This document shows positions 27,198-36,236 of a stretch of DNA of 64,000 nt, piece by piece (within the stretch, counting starts at the first letter, position 1; each line of letters opens with the position of its first letter). The DNA is taken from NCBI GenBank assembly GCA_030748575.1, contig JASMLR010000003.1, positions 186,001-250,000 on the forward strand, in the 5' to 3' direction. Under the pieces are notes generated by a model. The model was not told the origin of the DNA. It saw only the letters and a list, made by a program, of their open reading frames with translations, and made no database searches. The position numbers and the translations under genes are program-made. This stretch comes from Phycisphaerales bacterium (GTDB lineage: Bacteria; Planctomycetota; Phycisphaerae; Phycisphaerales; SM1A02).

Positions 27198-28220
27198 TCA
27201 CGCGGGCGCCAGGCCCATAGATACACTCGCCTCAACGAGCCGCTCGTGCAGGCCCGGGGCTGCGGCGATAACGCCGGCGTTACCTTCAAGCCGGGGGCCT
27301 CGCCCGAAGTCGAGCGGGGCGCCGCGCACGTCGGTGACGATGGCGCCGGCTTCGGTGGCGACGAGGCTGCCCGCGGCGTGGTCCCAGATCTTCTCGACGT
27401 AGTCCTTTCGCGTGGGAAGCCGGAGATAGGCGTCAGCCTGACCGCGGGCCAGCACGGCGTACTTGGCCTGACTGTCCAGTCGAACGGGGTCCGCGTCGGC
27501 GCCGATGCGTTCCAGAAGTTCGTCCGTATCAGAACGGTTGGAGTGCCCCTTCTCAACGCTCGCGCAGGTGCGAACCGGTTGGCCGGGCGTCCATGCCGGC
27601 CGCGAGATGCGGAGCGGCGTCTCGGCGGGATCCGCTTCGGGGAACTCCCAGGCCCCCGCGCCGAGCATGGCTGCGTACAGCGAGCCACAGCCCTTGGGGT
27701 CCGGTTCGGCGGGCGTCTGGGCCGGGTCGATCGGCAGATTGGGGCATCCAAGAACGCCGAGCTGAACCACGCCGCCCTTGATGTGCCCGAGCGCGATGGC
27801 GTACTGCTGCCCTCGCAGGAAACCTTTGGTGCCGTCTACCGGGTCGAGCGTCCAGTATGCCTCTGCGGTGCCGTCGTGATCGCAGGCATCAATGGCAGCC
27901 ATCACGTCGTCTTCGGTGGCGGTGGGCCGCCAGGTCCGGACCGCCTCGACGACCGCCTGCCTCACCGGTGTGTGCTCCGCGCCGCGAAGGTCTGCGGCCT
28001 GCTCCTCTCCGACGATCAGGTGATCCTTCGCGTCGCCGCACCGGTCCTGGATGATCATGGCGACGACGGCCTGCGCCGCGTAGTCGGCCACGGTCACCGG
28101 GCTTCGGTCGTCCTTGGTGTGGTTGGCCACTTCATCCCGTTGGGACTGGACGGCTCGGGTGAGGGCCGAAGCGGTGGCGACGGCCTCAAGGGCGGCGGCA
28201 AGGAGGGGATTTGTGGTCAT
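27198..28220 (-). CDS. cysQ: 3'(2'),5'-bisphosphate nucleotidase (inositol monophosphatase superfamily)
   Basis: The enzyme removes the 3'-phosphate from PAP/PAPS-type nucleotides, linked to sulfate assimilation. The 340-residue protein shows the metal-binding motifs of the superfamily: VGEEQA (about residue 70), WTLDPVDGTKGFLRG (about 121-135) and the C-terminal VEKIWDHAAGSLVATEAG (about 276-293). All metal ligands look present. Length and the HTKDDRSPVTVADYAAQ segment fit the HAL2/CysQ branch better than inositol monophosphatase. It sits between the atp operon terminator and the SLC13 permease; the neighbour could be a sulfate transporter, but that is speculation. Confidence 0.88.
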   Translation of the reverse strand: MTTNPLLAAALEAVATASALTRAVQSQRDEVANHTKDDRSPVTVADYAAQAVVAMIIQDRCGDAKDHLIVGEEQAADLRGAEHTPVRQAVVEAVRTWRPTATEDDVMAAIDACDHDGTAEAYWTLDPVDGTKGFLRGQQYAIALGHIKGGVVQLGVLGCPNLPIDPAQTPAEPDPKGCGSLYAAMLGAGAWEFPEADPAETPLRISRPAWTPGQPVRTCASVEKGHSNRSDTDELLERIGADADPVRLDSQAKYAVLARGQADAYLRLPTRKDYVEKIWDHAAGSLVATEAGAIVTDVRGAPLDFGRGPRLEGNAGVIAAAPGLHERLVEASVSMGLAPA

Positions 28221-28293
28221 GGGTATTCCTTCATCGGTTCGGATGGGATGTCGGCTGCGGCATTGTCGCCCGGTTCGTGCGAGGAAGAAAGAA

Positions 28294-28325
28294 GGCGGCG
28301 GCGCCCCGAGAGAGGCGCCGCCGCC
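28294..28325 (-). terminator. Strong hairpin terminator at the end of the ATP synthase operon
   Basis: Twelve perfect pairs (GGCGGCGGCGCC against GGCGCCGCCGCC) surround an eight-base loop. On the minus strand a T-rich CTTTCTTCC-like run follows. It lies 25 bases beyond the atpA stop and separates the operon from cysQ. Confidence 0.75.
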
Positions 28326-28349
28326 GCGTGGTGTCGAAAGGGAGGGGAC

Positions 28350-29900
28350 TCAGCCTGCCTGGAAGCCGGCCTTGAATTCCTTGATCGCCGTCTCGCAGCG
28401 GTCTCCGATCTCCTTGAAGGACCGCTTCGCTTCGAGGTCGCTCCTGACGTCCTTTGCGGGGCCCTGGAAGTACTCGAGGAGTCCACGCTCAAACTCATGG
28501 ACCCGGGCCGGGTCAACGTCGTCGAGGTAGCCTCGGGTTCCCGCAAAGATGGAGATGCACTGGTCGATCACGTCATAGGGCTGGTACTGGCCCTGCTTGA
28601 GGAGTTCCACCATGCGTGCCCCGCGGTCGAGCTGCAACTGGCTGGCCGCGTCCAGTTCGGTACCGAGCTGGGCGAAGGCCTCCAGTTCGCGGTACGCAGC
28701 GAGGTCCAGACGCAGCGAACCGGCCACTTCCTTCATCGCCTTGATCTGGGCGTTACCGCCGACGCGGCTGACGGAGATGCCGACGTTCACGGCAGGGCGG
28801 ACGCCCGAGGCAAAGAGCTCGGGCTGCAGGTAGATCTGGCCGTCCGTAATGGAAATCACGTTCGTCGGGATGTAGGCCGACACGTCGCCTTCCTGCGTCT
28901 CGATGACCGGCAGTGCGGTGAGCGACCCTCCGCCGTTCTCATCAGACAACTTCGTGGCCCGTTCGAGCAGGCGGCTGTGCAGATAGAAGACATCGCCGGG
29001 GTAGGCCTCACGCCCGGGCGGTCGACGCAGCAGCAGTGAGAGCTGCCGATACGCGGTCGCCTGCTTGGAGAGGTCGTCGTACACACACAGGGCGTGCTTG
29101 GGAAGTTTGCCTTCCTTGCCCTGATGCATGAAGTACTCGGCCATGGCGCAGCCGGCGTAGGGGGCGATGTACTGCAGCGGCGCTGGCGTCGACGCTCCGG
29201 CGTTGACGACAATGGTGTACTCCATCGCGCCGTTCCGCTGCAGGGTGTCAACCACGGCCGCGACCGTGGAGTCCTTCTGCCCGACGGCAACGTAGACGCA
29301 CACCACGGCGTCGTCGGTGCCCCAGAACTGCTTCTGGTTGATGATGGTGTCGAGTGCAACGGCGGTCTTACCCGTCTTGCGGTCGCCGATGATGAGTTCG
29401 CGTTGGCCCCGACCGATGGGGATCATCGAGTCAATGGCCTTGACGCCGGTCTGGAGCGGCTCGGTAACCGGCTGCCGGGCGGCAATGCCCGGGGCGACGA
29501 TATCGAGCTTCTGAGTCGAGGTGGTCTCGATCGGACCGCGGCCGTCGACGGGGTTCCCCAGCGGGTCAACCACGCGGCCGAGCAGCGCCTCGCCCGCCGG
29601 CACCTCCAGGAGGCGGCCGGTCGTCTTGACGGTGTCGCCTTCGCGAACGGCCAGGTAGTCGCCGTAGATCACGGCACCAACCGTGTCGGACTCGAGGTTC
29701 ATGGCCTGGCCCATGACGGCGCCCCGGTTGGTATCGAACTCAAGGAGTTCGCCGGCCATGCACGAGGAGAGGCCGTAGACGCGGGCGATGCCATCGCCGA
29801 CCTCCACGACGCGGCCGACTTCGGAAACCTCCAGTTCGCTGGCGAACTGCTCGATTTCCTGCTTGATGACGGCTGTGATTTCGTCGGTCTTGATCTTCAC
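28350..29900 (-). CDS. atpA: ATP synthase F1 subunit alpha
   Basis: Alpha is the non-catalytic F1 subunit. The 516-residue protein has the Walker A GDRKTGKT (about residues 170-177), the [14 protein letters not shown] segment, the [14 protein letters not shown] stretch near 360 and the expected C-terminal helical region. I place the start at GTG 29900 ([18 protein letters not shown] follows), which matches other alpha N-termini; longer frames run into the SIMPL gene. It is the last ATP synthase gene before a strong terminator, and gamma, beta and epsilon genes do not follow, unlike the standard order. Confidence 0.97.
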   Translation of the reverse strand: MKIKTDEITAVIKQEIEQFASELEVSEVGRVVEVGDGIARVYGLSSCMAGELLEFDTNRGAVMGQAMNLESDTVGAVIYGDYLAVREGDTVKTTGRLLEVPAGEALLGRVVDPLGNPVDGRGPIETTSTQKLDIVAPGIAARQPVTEPLQTGVKAIDSMIPIGRGQRELIIGDRKTGKTAVALDTIINQKQFWGTDDAVVCVYVAVGQKDSTVAAVVDTLQRNGAMEYTIVVNAGASTPAPLQYIAPYAGCAMAEYFMHQGKEGKLPKHALCVYDDLSKQATAYRQLSLLLRRPPGREAYPGDVFYLHSRLLERATKLSDENGGGSLTALPVIETQEGDVSAYIPTNVISITDGQIYLQPELFASGVRPAVNVGISVSRVGGNAQIKAMKEVAGSLRLDLAAYRELEAFAQLGTELDAASQLQLDRGARMVELLKQGQYQPYDVIDQCISIFAGTRGYLDDVDPARVHEFERGLLEYFQGPAKDVRSDLEAKRSFKEIGDRCETAIKEFKAGFQAG

Positions 29901-29914
29901 TGGTCTGTGTCCTG

Positions 29915-30682
29915 TCAGCCGGCCGTGCCGGTCTGCTCGGGTTGGGCCCCGACGGTCGGGGCAATCTCCCACTCAGCGGTCACGCTGGCCGTGACCGTCA
30001 CCATGCCTCCACTCAGGGTGGGGGCTGAATTGTCGCTCATGGCTCGCGCCATCGCAGTGCCCGCATACATGGCTTCCACGGGCCGCGGGGGGGTCGTCTG
30101 GGCGCCGTCCAACGAGAGTTGCAGCACGCGGACGAGTGTGACCTGTGAGGCGGCTGCAAGGGTGGCGGCGTCGTCGATGGCGTGCCGGGCGGCTTGCTGG
30201 ATGGCCTCCCGCCGGCTCGTTCGTGGGTCCTTCAGTGAGAAGGACAGCGACCCGATGTCGTTGGCACCGGCCTTGGCGGCCTCGGCAACGAGGGTGCCTG
30301 CAACGGACATCTTGTCGGATGTAATCGAGATGTTTGATCGAACGGTGTAGCCGAGGATTTCGGGGGTCCAGGTCGCCGCGTCGGTGTTTCGCGGCCGCGG
30401 CTTCCACTGCGGGCGGACGTCGTAGCGGCCGGTATGCCACTCCGTGTGTTCGGTGAGGCCGGCGGTGGCGACAACGCCTTCGAGTTGACGCATGATGCCA
30501 TCGACTTCGGAGCGGGCCGCCTCAACCGTGGGGGCCGATGCTGACGCGCCGAGGGACAGCGAGAACTGATCTGCCGGAACCTCAAGCCGCGCGTGCCCAT
30601 TGACGGTCAAGGTGGGGGCGGCACTGGCCGCAACCGTCCACGCTGAGAGCAGCGCTGCAGCAATGGCGGAGGCGCGGATCAC
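29915..30682 (-). CDS. SIMPL-domain (DUF541) exported protein within the ATP synthase operon
   Basis: The 255-residue protein has a signal peptide ([20 protein letters not shown]) followed by a SIMPL domain: [35 protein letters not shown] near the N-terminus, then [12 protein letters not shown] and the C-terminal [16 protein letters not shown] proteins are periplasmic or outer-membrane-associated; E. coli YggE, a member, is linked to oxidative stress. The GTG start overlaps the atpH stop (GTGA) with GAGGAG upstream, and atpA begins 14 bases after its stop, so it is translated within the ATP synthase message. I know of no direct functional link to F1Fo. Confidence 0.88.
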   Translation of the reverse strand: MIRASAIAAALLSAWTVAASAAPTLTVNGHARLEVPADQFSLSLGASASAPTVEAARSEVDGIMRQLEGVVATAGLTEHTEWHTGRYDVRPQWKPRPRNTDAATWTPEILGYTVRSNISITSDKMSVAGTLVAEAAKAGANDIGSLSFSLKDPRTSRREAIQQAARHAIDDAATLAAASQVTLVRVLQLSLDGAQTTPPRPVEAMYAGTAMARAMSDNSAPTLSGGMVTVTASVTAEWEIAPTVGAQPEQTGTAG

Positions 30683-31302
30683 TCGAATCGCTCCTCGCTC
30701 TGCGGCACGGACATGAACCTCTGCGGTTCGCCGGAAATGATCTGATTGCCGCTGGAGTGCAGGCTTCGCTCGAACTGCTTGAGGCGTGCCGCGACCGACC
30801 CGTCGATCAGGGTGTCGCCGATGCGGATGCGAATGCCGCCGATGACGGACGCATCGGTCCATGCGTGCAGCACCGGCTCCTTCTCGAGAATCTCGTGCAG
30901 CCGGCTGCAAAGCAGGTCCTTGCTGTTGGAGTCCAGAGGCGCCGCGGTCCAGACATCGACCTCCACACGGCCCCATGCCTCCTGGACGAGATCATCGAAG
31001 GCGGCGTGGATCGACTCAATACGCCCCAGCCGTCCGTTTGTGTTCAGCACGAGCAGGAATCGGAGCACCAGGTCGGTGACGCGATTGGCGAAGATCGACT
31101 TGACGCCAAGTGACCGGCGAGCGGTGTCGATGACTGGTGAGTCCAGATACGACCTGAACCCCGCGTCGGCCCGGACGAGCTCGCAGATCTGCTCAAGCTC
31201 GTCGGCGACTTCCAGAATCTTGTCACGGCCGCCGGCATCGTTACAGAGATCGAACAGGCTTCGTGCGTAGATTCGGGCGAGGGTGTCGGTCTGGGCTGGC
31301 AT
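30679..31302 (-). CDS. atpH: ATP synthase F1 subunit delta (OSCP)
   Basis: Delta connects the b stalk to F1. The 207-residue protein is slightly longer than usual (about 180) but shows family features: IYARSLFDLCNDAG at the N-terminus, NRVTDLVLRFLLVLNTNGRL near the middle and the C-terminal IGGIRIRIGDTLIDGSVAARLKQFERSL. An extra ~22 residues follow the canonical end. It lies 17 bases after atpF and overlaps the SIMPL start. Confidence 0.93.
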   Translation of the reverse strand: MPAQTDTLARIYARSLFDLCNDAGGRDKILEVADELEQICELVRADAGFRSYLDSPVIDTARRSLGVKSIFANRVTDLVLRFLLVLNTNGRLGRIESIHAAFDDLVQEAWGRVEVDVWTAAPLDSNSKDLLCSRLHEILEKEPVLHAWTDASVIGGIRIRIGDTLIDGSVAARLKQFERSLHSSGNQIISGEPQRFMSVPQSEERFE

Positions 31303-31319
31303 GGGTGCGTCTCGGGGGT

Positions 31320-31847
31320 TCAGCCGGCGTTGGTTTGCGCGAGTTCCTGAAGAGTTCGGTCGACCAGATCTCGCTGATCATCCGCTGAGATCTCCCGCTC
31401 AAGGATGCGGCCGGCGATGGCCGTGGAGATCTCGGCGGCGTGCGTGCTGATGTCCTTCAGGGCAGATTCACGGGCCGTGTCAATCTCACGGTGGGCCTGC
31501 TCCCGGAGCGAGAGGAGTTCCTCCTCGGCTCGCTGGCGGAGATCGCGAGCAGTCTGCTCGGCGTCGGCGCGGGCCTTGGCGATCAGTTCGTTGGACTCCA
31601 CCCGTGCGGCCCGGAGCGCGTCCTCCTGCCTTGCGAGGGCCTCGGCGGCCTCGGCGCGAGCGGCTTCGGCCCGCTCGATCTCCGAGCGAATCTTCTGGTC
31701 ACGCTCATCGAGCCCGGCGAGGATCTTCGGCCAGACCAGCACGGCGGCCACGCCGAAGAAGATGAGAAAGACAACGACCGTCGTGACGAGTGTCAGCCAC
31801 TCGACTTGAACGGGGTTTCCGCCCTCGGATGCAAGAAAGTGCAGCAT
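31320..31847 (-). CDS. atpF: ATP synthase Fo subunit b
   Basis: Subunit b forms the peripheral stalk. The 175-residue protein has one N-terminal membrane helix (LTLVTTVVVFLIFFGVAAVLVW, about residues 18-39) and a long polar, Ala/Glu/Arg-rich coiled coil that makes up most of the rest. Only one b gene is present. ATG 31847 is chosen because GGAG stands seven bases upstream; an in-frame start at 31874 lies in the stem of the neighbouring hairpin. The expected order atpE-atpF-atpH holds. Confidence 0.95.
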   Translation of the reverse strand: MLHFLASEGGNPVQVEWLTLVTTVVVFLIFFGVAAVLVWPKILAGLDERDQKIRSEIERAEAARAEAAEALARQEDALRAARVESNELIAKARADAEQTARDLRQRAEEELLSLREQAHREIDTARESALKDISTHAAEISTAIAGRILEREISADDQRDLVDRTLQELAQTNAG

Positions 31848-31868
31848 CGCGTCGCTCCAGCAGTGCAC

Positions 31869-31905
31869 ACGCATTCCTTCGGGGCGAAGCCCCGAAGGAA
31901 TGCGT
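31869..31905 (-). promoter_or_regulatory. Long intercistronic hairpin between atpE and atpF
   Basis: A 17-bp perfect stem (31869-31885 against 31889-31905) with only a three-base GAA/TTC loop lies between the atpE stop and the atpF start. It carries no U-run, so it is not a textbook terminator. It could act as a 3' stabiliser or processing site that raises atpE expression relative to downstream genes. Confidence 0.6.
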
Positions 31906-31918
31906 CATGCGAACTTGG

Positions 31919-32401
<483 letters not shown>

Positions 32402-33304
32402 TCAGTGAGCCAACGCCTGATCGGCGTGCGGCTCGTCGTGTTCTTCATGCTCTTCGTGATGGTGCGTCATCTGACCGATGAACACCGTCGTGAGGAACAT
32501 GAAGATGAACGCCTGGAGGAAGGCGACGAACAACTCAAGGAAGCTGATCGGAATCGCCGCGATGATGGACACGGCCGAAATCGTTCCGGACGTGAGCCAG
32601 TTCATGGTGCTTGTGTAGGCCATCGTGCCGAACGAGGCGAGGACCGCCATCAGGGTGTGTCCGGCGACCATGTTGGCGAACAGACGAATGGCCAGTGCGA
32701 CCGGCTTGATGACGAGGCCGAGCAACTCGACCGGAAGCATGATCGGAAGCAGATAGAGCGGCGCGCCGCCGGTGAGGTGGCTCGCCCACCCCTTGATGCC
32801 CAGCGACCGGAAGCCCTGATACTGAATCGCGATGAAGGACATGAGCGCCAGGCCGAGCGTGACGGCGAGGTTCGCCGTTGCGGTGCCGCCGAAGAGCATC
32901 CATCGGCTCTCGGATTCGTTCAGCCCGGTGAAGGCGTGCTGCAGGTCCAGGGTCGGCACGAGGCCGAGCAGGTTGCAGGTGAGGATGAAGAAGAAGAGCG
33001 AGAGCAGGAAGGGCAGAAATCGCTTCGTGTCCTCGCCCAGGATCGGCCGGATCGCGTTCTCGATCAGGTACATCGAGATGACCTCGATGAGTTGGGAGAG
33101 CCGGCCCTTCGTCAGGTGACGGTCCGCGCCCTGGTCTTCGTGTCCGGTCTTGATCGCGGAGGCAGCTCGAAGGAGCACCAGCATGCCGACAATGCCGGCG
33201 ACCACGAGCGTCACCATGTGCATGGTGAGGTCGTCGTGGAGCCAGTCGAGCTTCTGGTCGATGACGTGGTGGATCGGGTTGTCGGATGCCAGGAATCGAG
33301 TCAT
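32402..33304 (-). CDS. atpB: ATP synthase Fo subunit a
   Basis: Subunit a provides the proton half-channels. The 300-residue protein has five or six membrane helices and the essential arginine in LAIRLFANMVAGH (about residues 206-218), plus the conserved final LELFVAFLQAFIFMFLTTVFIG. The extreme C-terminus is His/Glu/Asp-rich (HHHEEHEEHDEPHADQ), an unusual tail that might bind metal. The N-terminal ~30 residues before the first helix are longer than in E. coli. It precedes atpE with a 123-base gap. Confidence 0.96.
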   Translation of the reverse strand: MTRFLASDNPIHHVIDQKLDWLHDDLTMHMVTLVVAGIVGMLVLLRAASAIKTGHEDQGADRHLTKGRLSQLIEVISMYLIENAIRPILGEDTKRFLPFLLSLFFFILTCNLLGLVPTLDLQHAFTGLNESESRWMLFGGTATANLAVTLGLALMSFIAIQYQGFRSLGIKGWASHLTGGAPLYLLPIMLPVELLGLVIKPVALAIRLFANMVAGHTLMAVLASFGTMAYTSTMNWLTSGTISAVSIIAAIPISFLELFVAFLQAFIFMFLTTVFIGQMTHHHEEHEEHDEPHADQALAH

Positions 33305-33348
33305 CGTGTTCGTGAATCCGGATGGAAACCAGTTCGGTCAGCGAGGCC

Positions 33349-33765
33349 TCAGGTGCCGTCCCGGCGGAAGCGACGGGTGGCGAGCGTGGTCTCGCCTACG
33401 AGCACGGGAACGAGCCCTGCCATCGCGCCGATGAGCAACGGACCCGCCGGAAGGCGAGCCGCGGAGTATAGCAGCAGGCACGCCCCGATGGAGGCCACGA
33501 TGCGCGCTGTGGATGCTGCAATCAGGACGCCTCCCCAGACCAGAATGGGCCTCGGCTTGCCGGGCCGAATGGCGATCACGGTCAGCGTGGAAACGACCGC
33601 GGTGGCGGCAATGGCGTACAGCCCGGGGAGCCTTCCGGACTCCCCCCAGGTGCCGACAAAGGAGGCAGCGATCCAGCAGAGGGCGGCCAGGGCGGGACCC
33701 CCGATGGCGACCCCGATCAGCGACCCGGTCGGCAGCGTGATTCTGGATTGGGGCGGAGGGCTCAT
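33349..33765 (-). CDS. Small four-helix membrane protein in the ATP operon (AtpI-like position)
   Basis: The 138-residue protein has four hydrophobic segments, near residues 17-38, 49-66, 74-97 and 105-122. It occupies the place of atpI, between atpZ and atpB, and overlaps the atpZ stop by four bases, so it is probably part of the same message. I cannot confirm AtpI homology by eye because that family is poorly conserved. A role in Fo assembly is a reasonable guess from position only. Confidence 0.65.
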   Translation of the reverse strand: MSPPPQSRITLPTGSLIGVAIGGPALAALCWIAASFVGTWGESGRLPGLYAIAATAVVSTLTVIAIRPGKPRPILVWGGVLIAASTARIVASIGACLLLYSAARLPAGPLLIGAMAGLVPVLVGETTLATRRFRRDGT

Positions 33766-34022
33766 CGAGATCGCCGCTCCCGCGCTGCGCGGCGATTTTC
33801 GGCCATCGCAGACCGTATGAACCCGGTCATACCCACCAGGACGCCCAGAATGGCGCCGACCACAATGAAGGTCTTCTCGAATCCGAAGGCCCAGTCGGCG
33901 AGCCACCCGAGCAGAACACCCGCGACGACCTCCGTCGTCAGCGTGAAGCCCATGGCCGAGAGTCTCCAGAGCCGATTCTTCTCGTTCGGAGACTGCTGTG
34001 ACTTGCCTGACGGAAGGGGCAC
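33762..34022 (-). CDS. AtpZ-type F1Fo ATP synthase accessory protein
   Basis: The 86-residue protein has two membrane helices (FTLTTEVVAGVLLGWLADWAFG and KTFIVVGAILGVLVGMTGFI) separated by a short charged loop, the pattern of the AtpZ/AtpR family that aids Fo assembly or Mg2+/Ca2+ supply. A basic tail follows. It lies nine bases after the nuoI stop and overlaps the next gene by ATGA. Position and helix pattern support the call more than any single motif. Confidence 0.75.
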   Translation of the reverse strand: MPLPSGKSQQSPNEKNRLWRLSAMGFTLTTEVVAGVLLGWLADWAFGFEKTFIVVGAILGVLVGMTGFIRSAMAENRRAARERRSR

Positions 34023-34031
34023 TGCCGGGGC

Positions 34032-34589
34032 CTACATCGGCTTCTCCTCGCAGGTCTGATCGTAGACCTCGAGGAGTTTCGCCTTGTCGAAGATCATTTC
34101 GTTGCGGGTGAGCCCGACGACTTCGTACCGAGGTGTCAGCTCAATGGCGTCCACCGGGCAGGCTTCTTCGCACATGCCGCAGAAAATGCACCGGAGCTCG
34201 TCAATGTCGAACTGCTTGGGGTACTTCTCTCTGTCGTCCCAGGGCGATTCCTCACCGACGATGTGAATGCAGTTGGCCGGGCACGCCGTGGCGCACATGA
34301 AGCACGCCACGCACCGGACGCGGCCGGCATCGTCTCGGTTGAGGCGGTGGACGCCGCGGAACGTCGGGGCGTATTGGCCGCCCTCAAGTACGTCGCGTTG
34401 CTCCCGCCGCTCCTCCGGGTACTGCACCACATGGATGTTCCGGGTGTTCTTGCCATCACGTCCGAGGTTGCCCAGGCAGTGCCGAAGCGTCGTTCCGAGG
34501 CCCTTGAACACGGCGGGAAGGAACAGCCGGTCCGCCCTGCTCATCGGTGGGGGGGTGACGTCGACGATCTGGTTCGGATCGATGCTCAT
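34032..34589 (-). CDS. nuoI: NADH-quinone oxidoreductase subunit I (2 x 4Fe-4S ferredoxin)
   Basis: NuoI holds clusters N6a and N6b in complex I. The 185-residue protein has the two 4Fe-4S motifs CVACFMCATACPANC and CIFCGMCEEACP, in the usual order with the ERREQRDVLEGG-type N-terminal stretch typical of NuoI. It stands alone here, away from other nuo genes, between trkH and the ATP synthase genes. It could therefore be a second copy or a complex I gene moved into this operon; sequence alone cannot tell. Confidence 0.92.
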   Translation of the reverse strand: MSIDPNQIVDVTPPPMSRADRLFLPAVFKGLGTTLRHCLGNLGRDGKNTRNIHVVQYPEERREQRDVLEGGQYAPTFRGVHRLNRDDAGRVRCVACFMCATACPANCIHIVGEESPWDDREKYPKQFDIDELRCIFCGMCEEACPVDAIELTPRYEVVGLTRNEMIFDKAKLLEVYDQTCEEKPM

Positions 34590-34634
34590 GAAGGGGGGAT
34601 TGTAGAGGAGCCGACCGGTGGCCGCCTCGCCGGG

Positions 34635-36236
34635 TCAGGACGCTCCTCGCCAGAATCTGGGGTGCAGCAGCACCAGAATCACGAAGACCTCGAGCCGGCC
34701 AATGAGCATCAGGCAGCAGAGAAACACCTTCGTCGCGTCTGAGAACCAACCGTAGTTCTGGATGGCGCCGACTGCGTCGAGCCCCGGTCCGACCGTGCAG
34801 ATCGTCGCCAGGCTGGCTGTGGCCGCCGTCGTGAAACTGCAGTTCGAGCACTCGGCTTCCAGTGCCTGAATGACGATCGCGCCCACGGCCAGGAGCAGAA
34901 TCATCCCCAGCAGATAGGTCACAACATTGAGTTTCTGCTCGCGATCGACGACTTGCCCGCTCACCTTGAGGGGCCGCACCACATCCGGGCGGAAGAACCG
35001 CTCCAACTCGCCCCAGAGCACCCGCAAGGCGATCCACACCCGCACGACTTTGACGCCCCCGGCCGTGGAGCCAGCCGATCCGCCGACGAACATGAGCAGG
35101 ATGATCATGGCCTTTGCTGCGAACGGCCAGAGGTCGAAGTCGAAGGTCGCGTACCCGGTCGTCGTCTGTTGGGACACCACCGTGAAGGCCGCGGCGCGGA
35201 TGGACTCGCCGCCTGAAGCGGCGACCTCGTCGCCGTTACTCAGGACCAGCGGGTCGCCCGAGCCAACGAGGGCTGCGGTCACCAGGAGCGTGCCACCGAC
35301 GAGGCATAACAGGTAGATCCGGAACTCCGTGTCCTTCAACGCGGACTTCCACCGCCCCTTGAGAAACGCGAGCAGCACGGTGAAATTGGATCCTGCCAGC
35401 ACCATGAAAACGATCAGGACGATCTCGGCCGCGAGGGACTCCGGTCTGGCGATGCTCGCATTCCTGGTGCTGAATCCACCGGTTGCGAGCGTGGTGAACG
35501 TGTGGTTCGCCGCGTCGAACAGGCTCATGCCAGTGGCGAACAGCAGGATGATCTGCGCCACACTCAGCCCGAGGTAGAGCATCCAAAGCCGCCTGGCGGT
35601 CTGGCGGATGGTTGGCCGAACGCCCTCAGGATCGGGGCCCGGGGACTCGATGCGAAAGAGCTTCTTGGCAGCCGTCCCGAGCCCCGGAAGGATGGCGACA
35701 AAGAGGACGAGAATGCCCAGACCCCCAAGCCACTGGGTCAGCGATCGCCAGAGCAGGAGGGAGCGGGGGAGTGACTCGATGTCGGTGAGCACCGTGGCGC
35801 CGGTCGTCGTGAGGCCGCTCATCGCTTCGAAGTAGCAGTCGATGACTGATGAGAACGGGTGCCCGGATGGAGCCCCCTCCGCCATGTGCCCCCAGACCAG
35901 AAATGGAGTCGCGGCGATGGCCGCGCCGATCACCCAGGCGCCGGTGGTGACCAGCGCCGCGTCACGTCGGCTCATGCGGTAGGGCCTGGTCAGCGACTCG
36001 GACTCGCGGCCAGTGGTGCTGACCGAGATGACGGTTGCGGGCCGCCCGTACAGAAACGCTGCAAGACCCAGGACCGCTGCGCCGCCGCCGCTTCCGAGGA
36101 GGCTGAGTTCCGCTGCATCGAGCAGGATGCCGTTCTCGCCGGGGATGAGCAGGAAGATGATGCCGACTGCCGCAAGCAGCAGCCCGAGGAGCAGGCCCAG
36201 CTTTCCCCACTGCGCGAGGACGAAGCGAAAGTTCAC
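34635..36236 (-). CDS. trkH: TrkH-family potassium transporter, membrane subunit
   Basis: TrkH is the K+-translocating subunit, working with TrkA. The 533-residue protein has about ten membrane helices and four pore-loop motifs: TTTGATVL (about residue 145), TTLATGGFSTRN, QQTTTGYATFD and ATICTVGPGL. Each contains the Gly expected at the selectivity filter. It starts right where trkA stops (four-base overlap) and leads, after a 45-base gap, into nuoI. Length and helix order match TrkH/KtrB proteins. Confidence 0.95.
   Translation of the reverse strand: MNFRFVLAQWGKLGLLLGLLLAAVGIIFLLIPGENGILLDAAELSLLGSGGGAAVLGLAAFLYGRPATVISVSTTGRESESLTRPYRMSRRDAALVTTGAWVIGAAIAATPFLVWGHMAEGAPSGHPFSSVIDCYFEAMSGLTTTGATVLTDIESLPRSLLLWRSLTQWLGGLGILVLFVAILPGLGTAAKKLFRIESPGPDPEGVRPTIRQTARRLWMLYLGLSVAQIILLFATGMSLFDAANHTFTTLATGGFSTRNASIARPESLAAEIVLIVFMVLAGSNFTVLLAFLKGRWKSALKDTEFRIYLLCLVGGTLLVTAALVGSGDPLVLSNGDEVAASGGESIRAAAFTVVSQQTTTGYATFDFDLWPFAAKAMIILLMFVGGSAGSTAGGVKVVRVWIALRVLWGELERFFRPDVVRPLKVSGQVVDREQKLNVVTYLLGMILLLAVGAIVIQALEAECSNCSFTTAATASLATICTVGPGLDAVGAIQNYGWFSDATKVFLCCLMLIGRLEVFVILVLLHPRFWRGAS

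Noticed and set aside
27246-29039. 597-codon open frame on the plus strand across cysQ and atpA
   Set aside because: Antisense to two gene families with catalytic motifs; it also spans the terminator hairpin.
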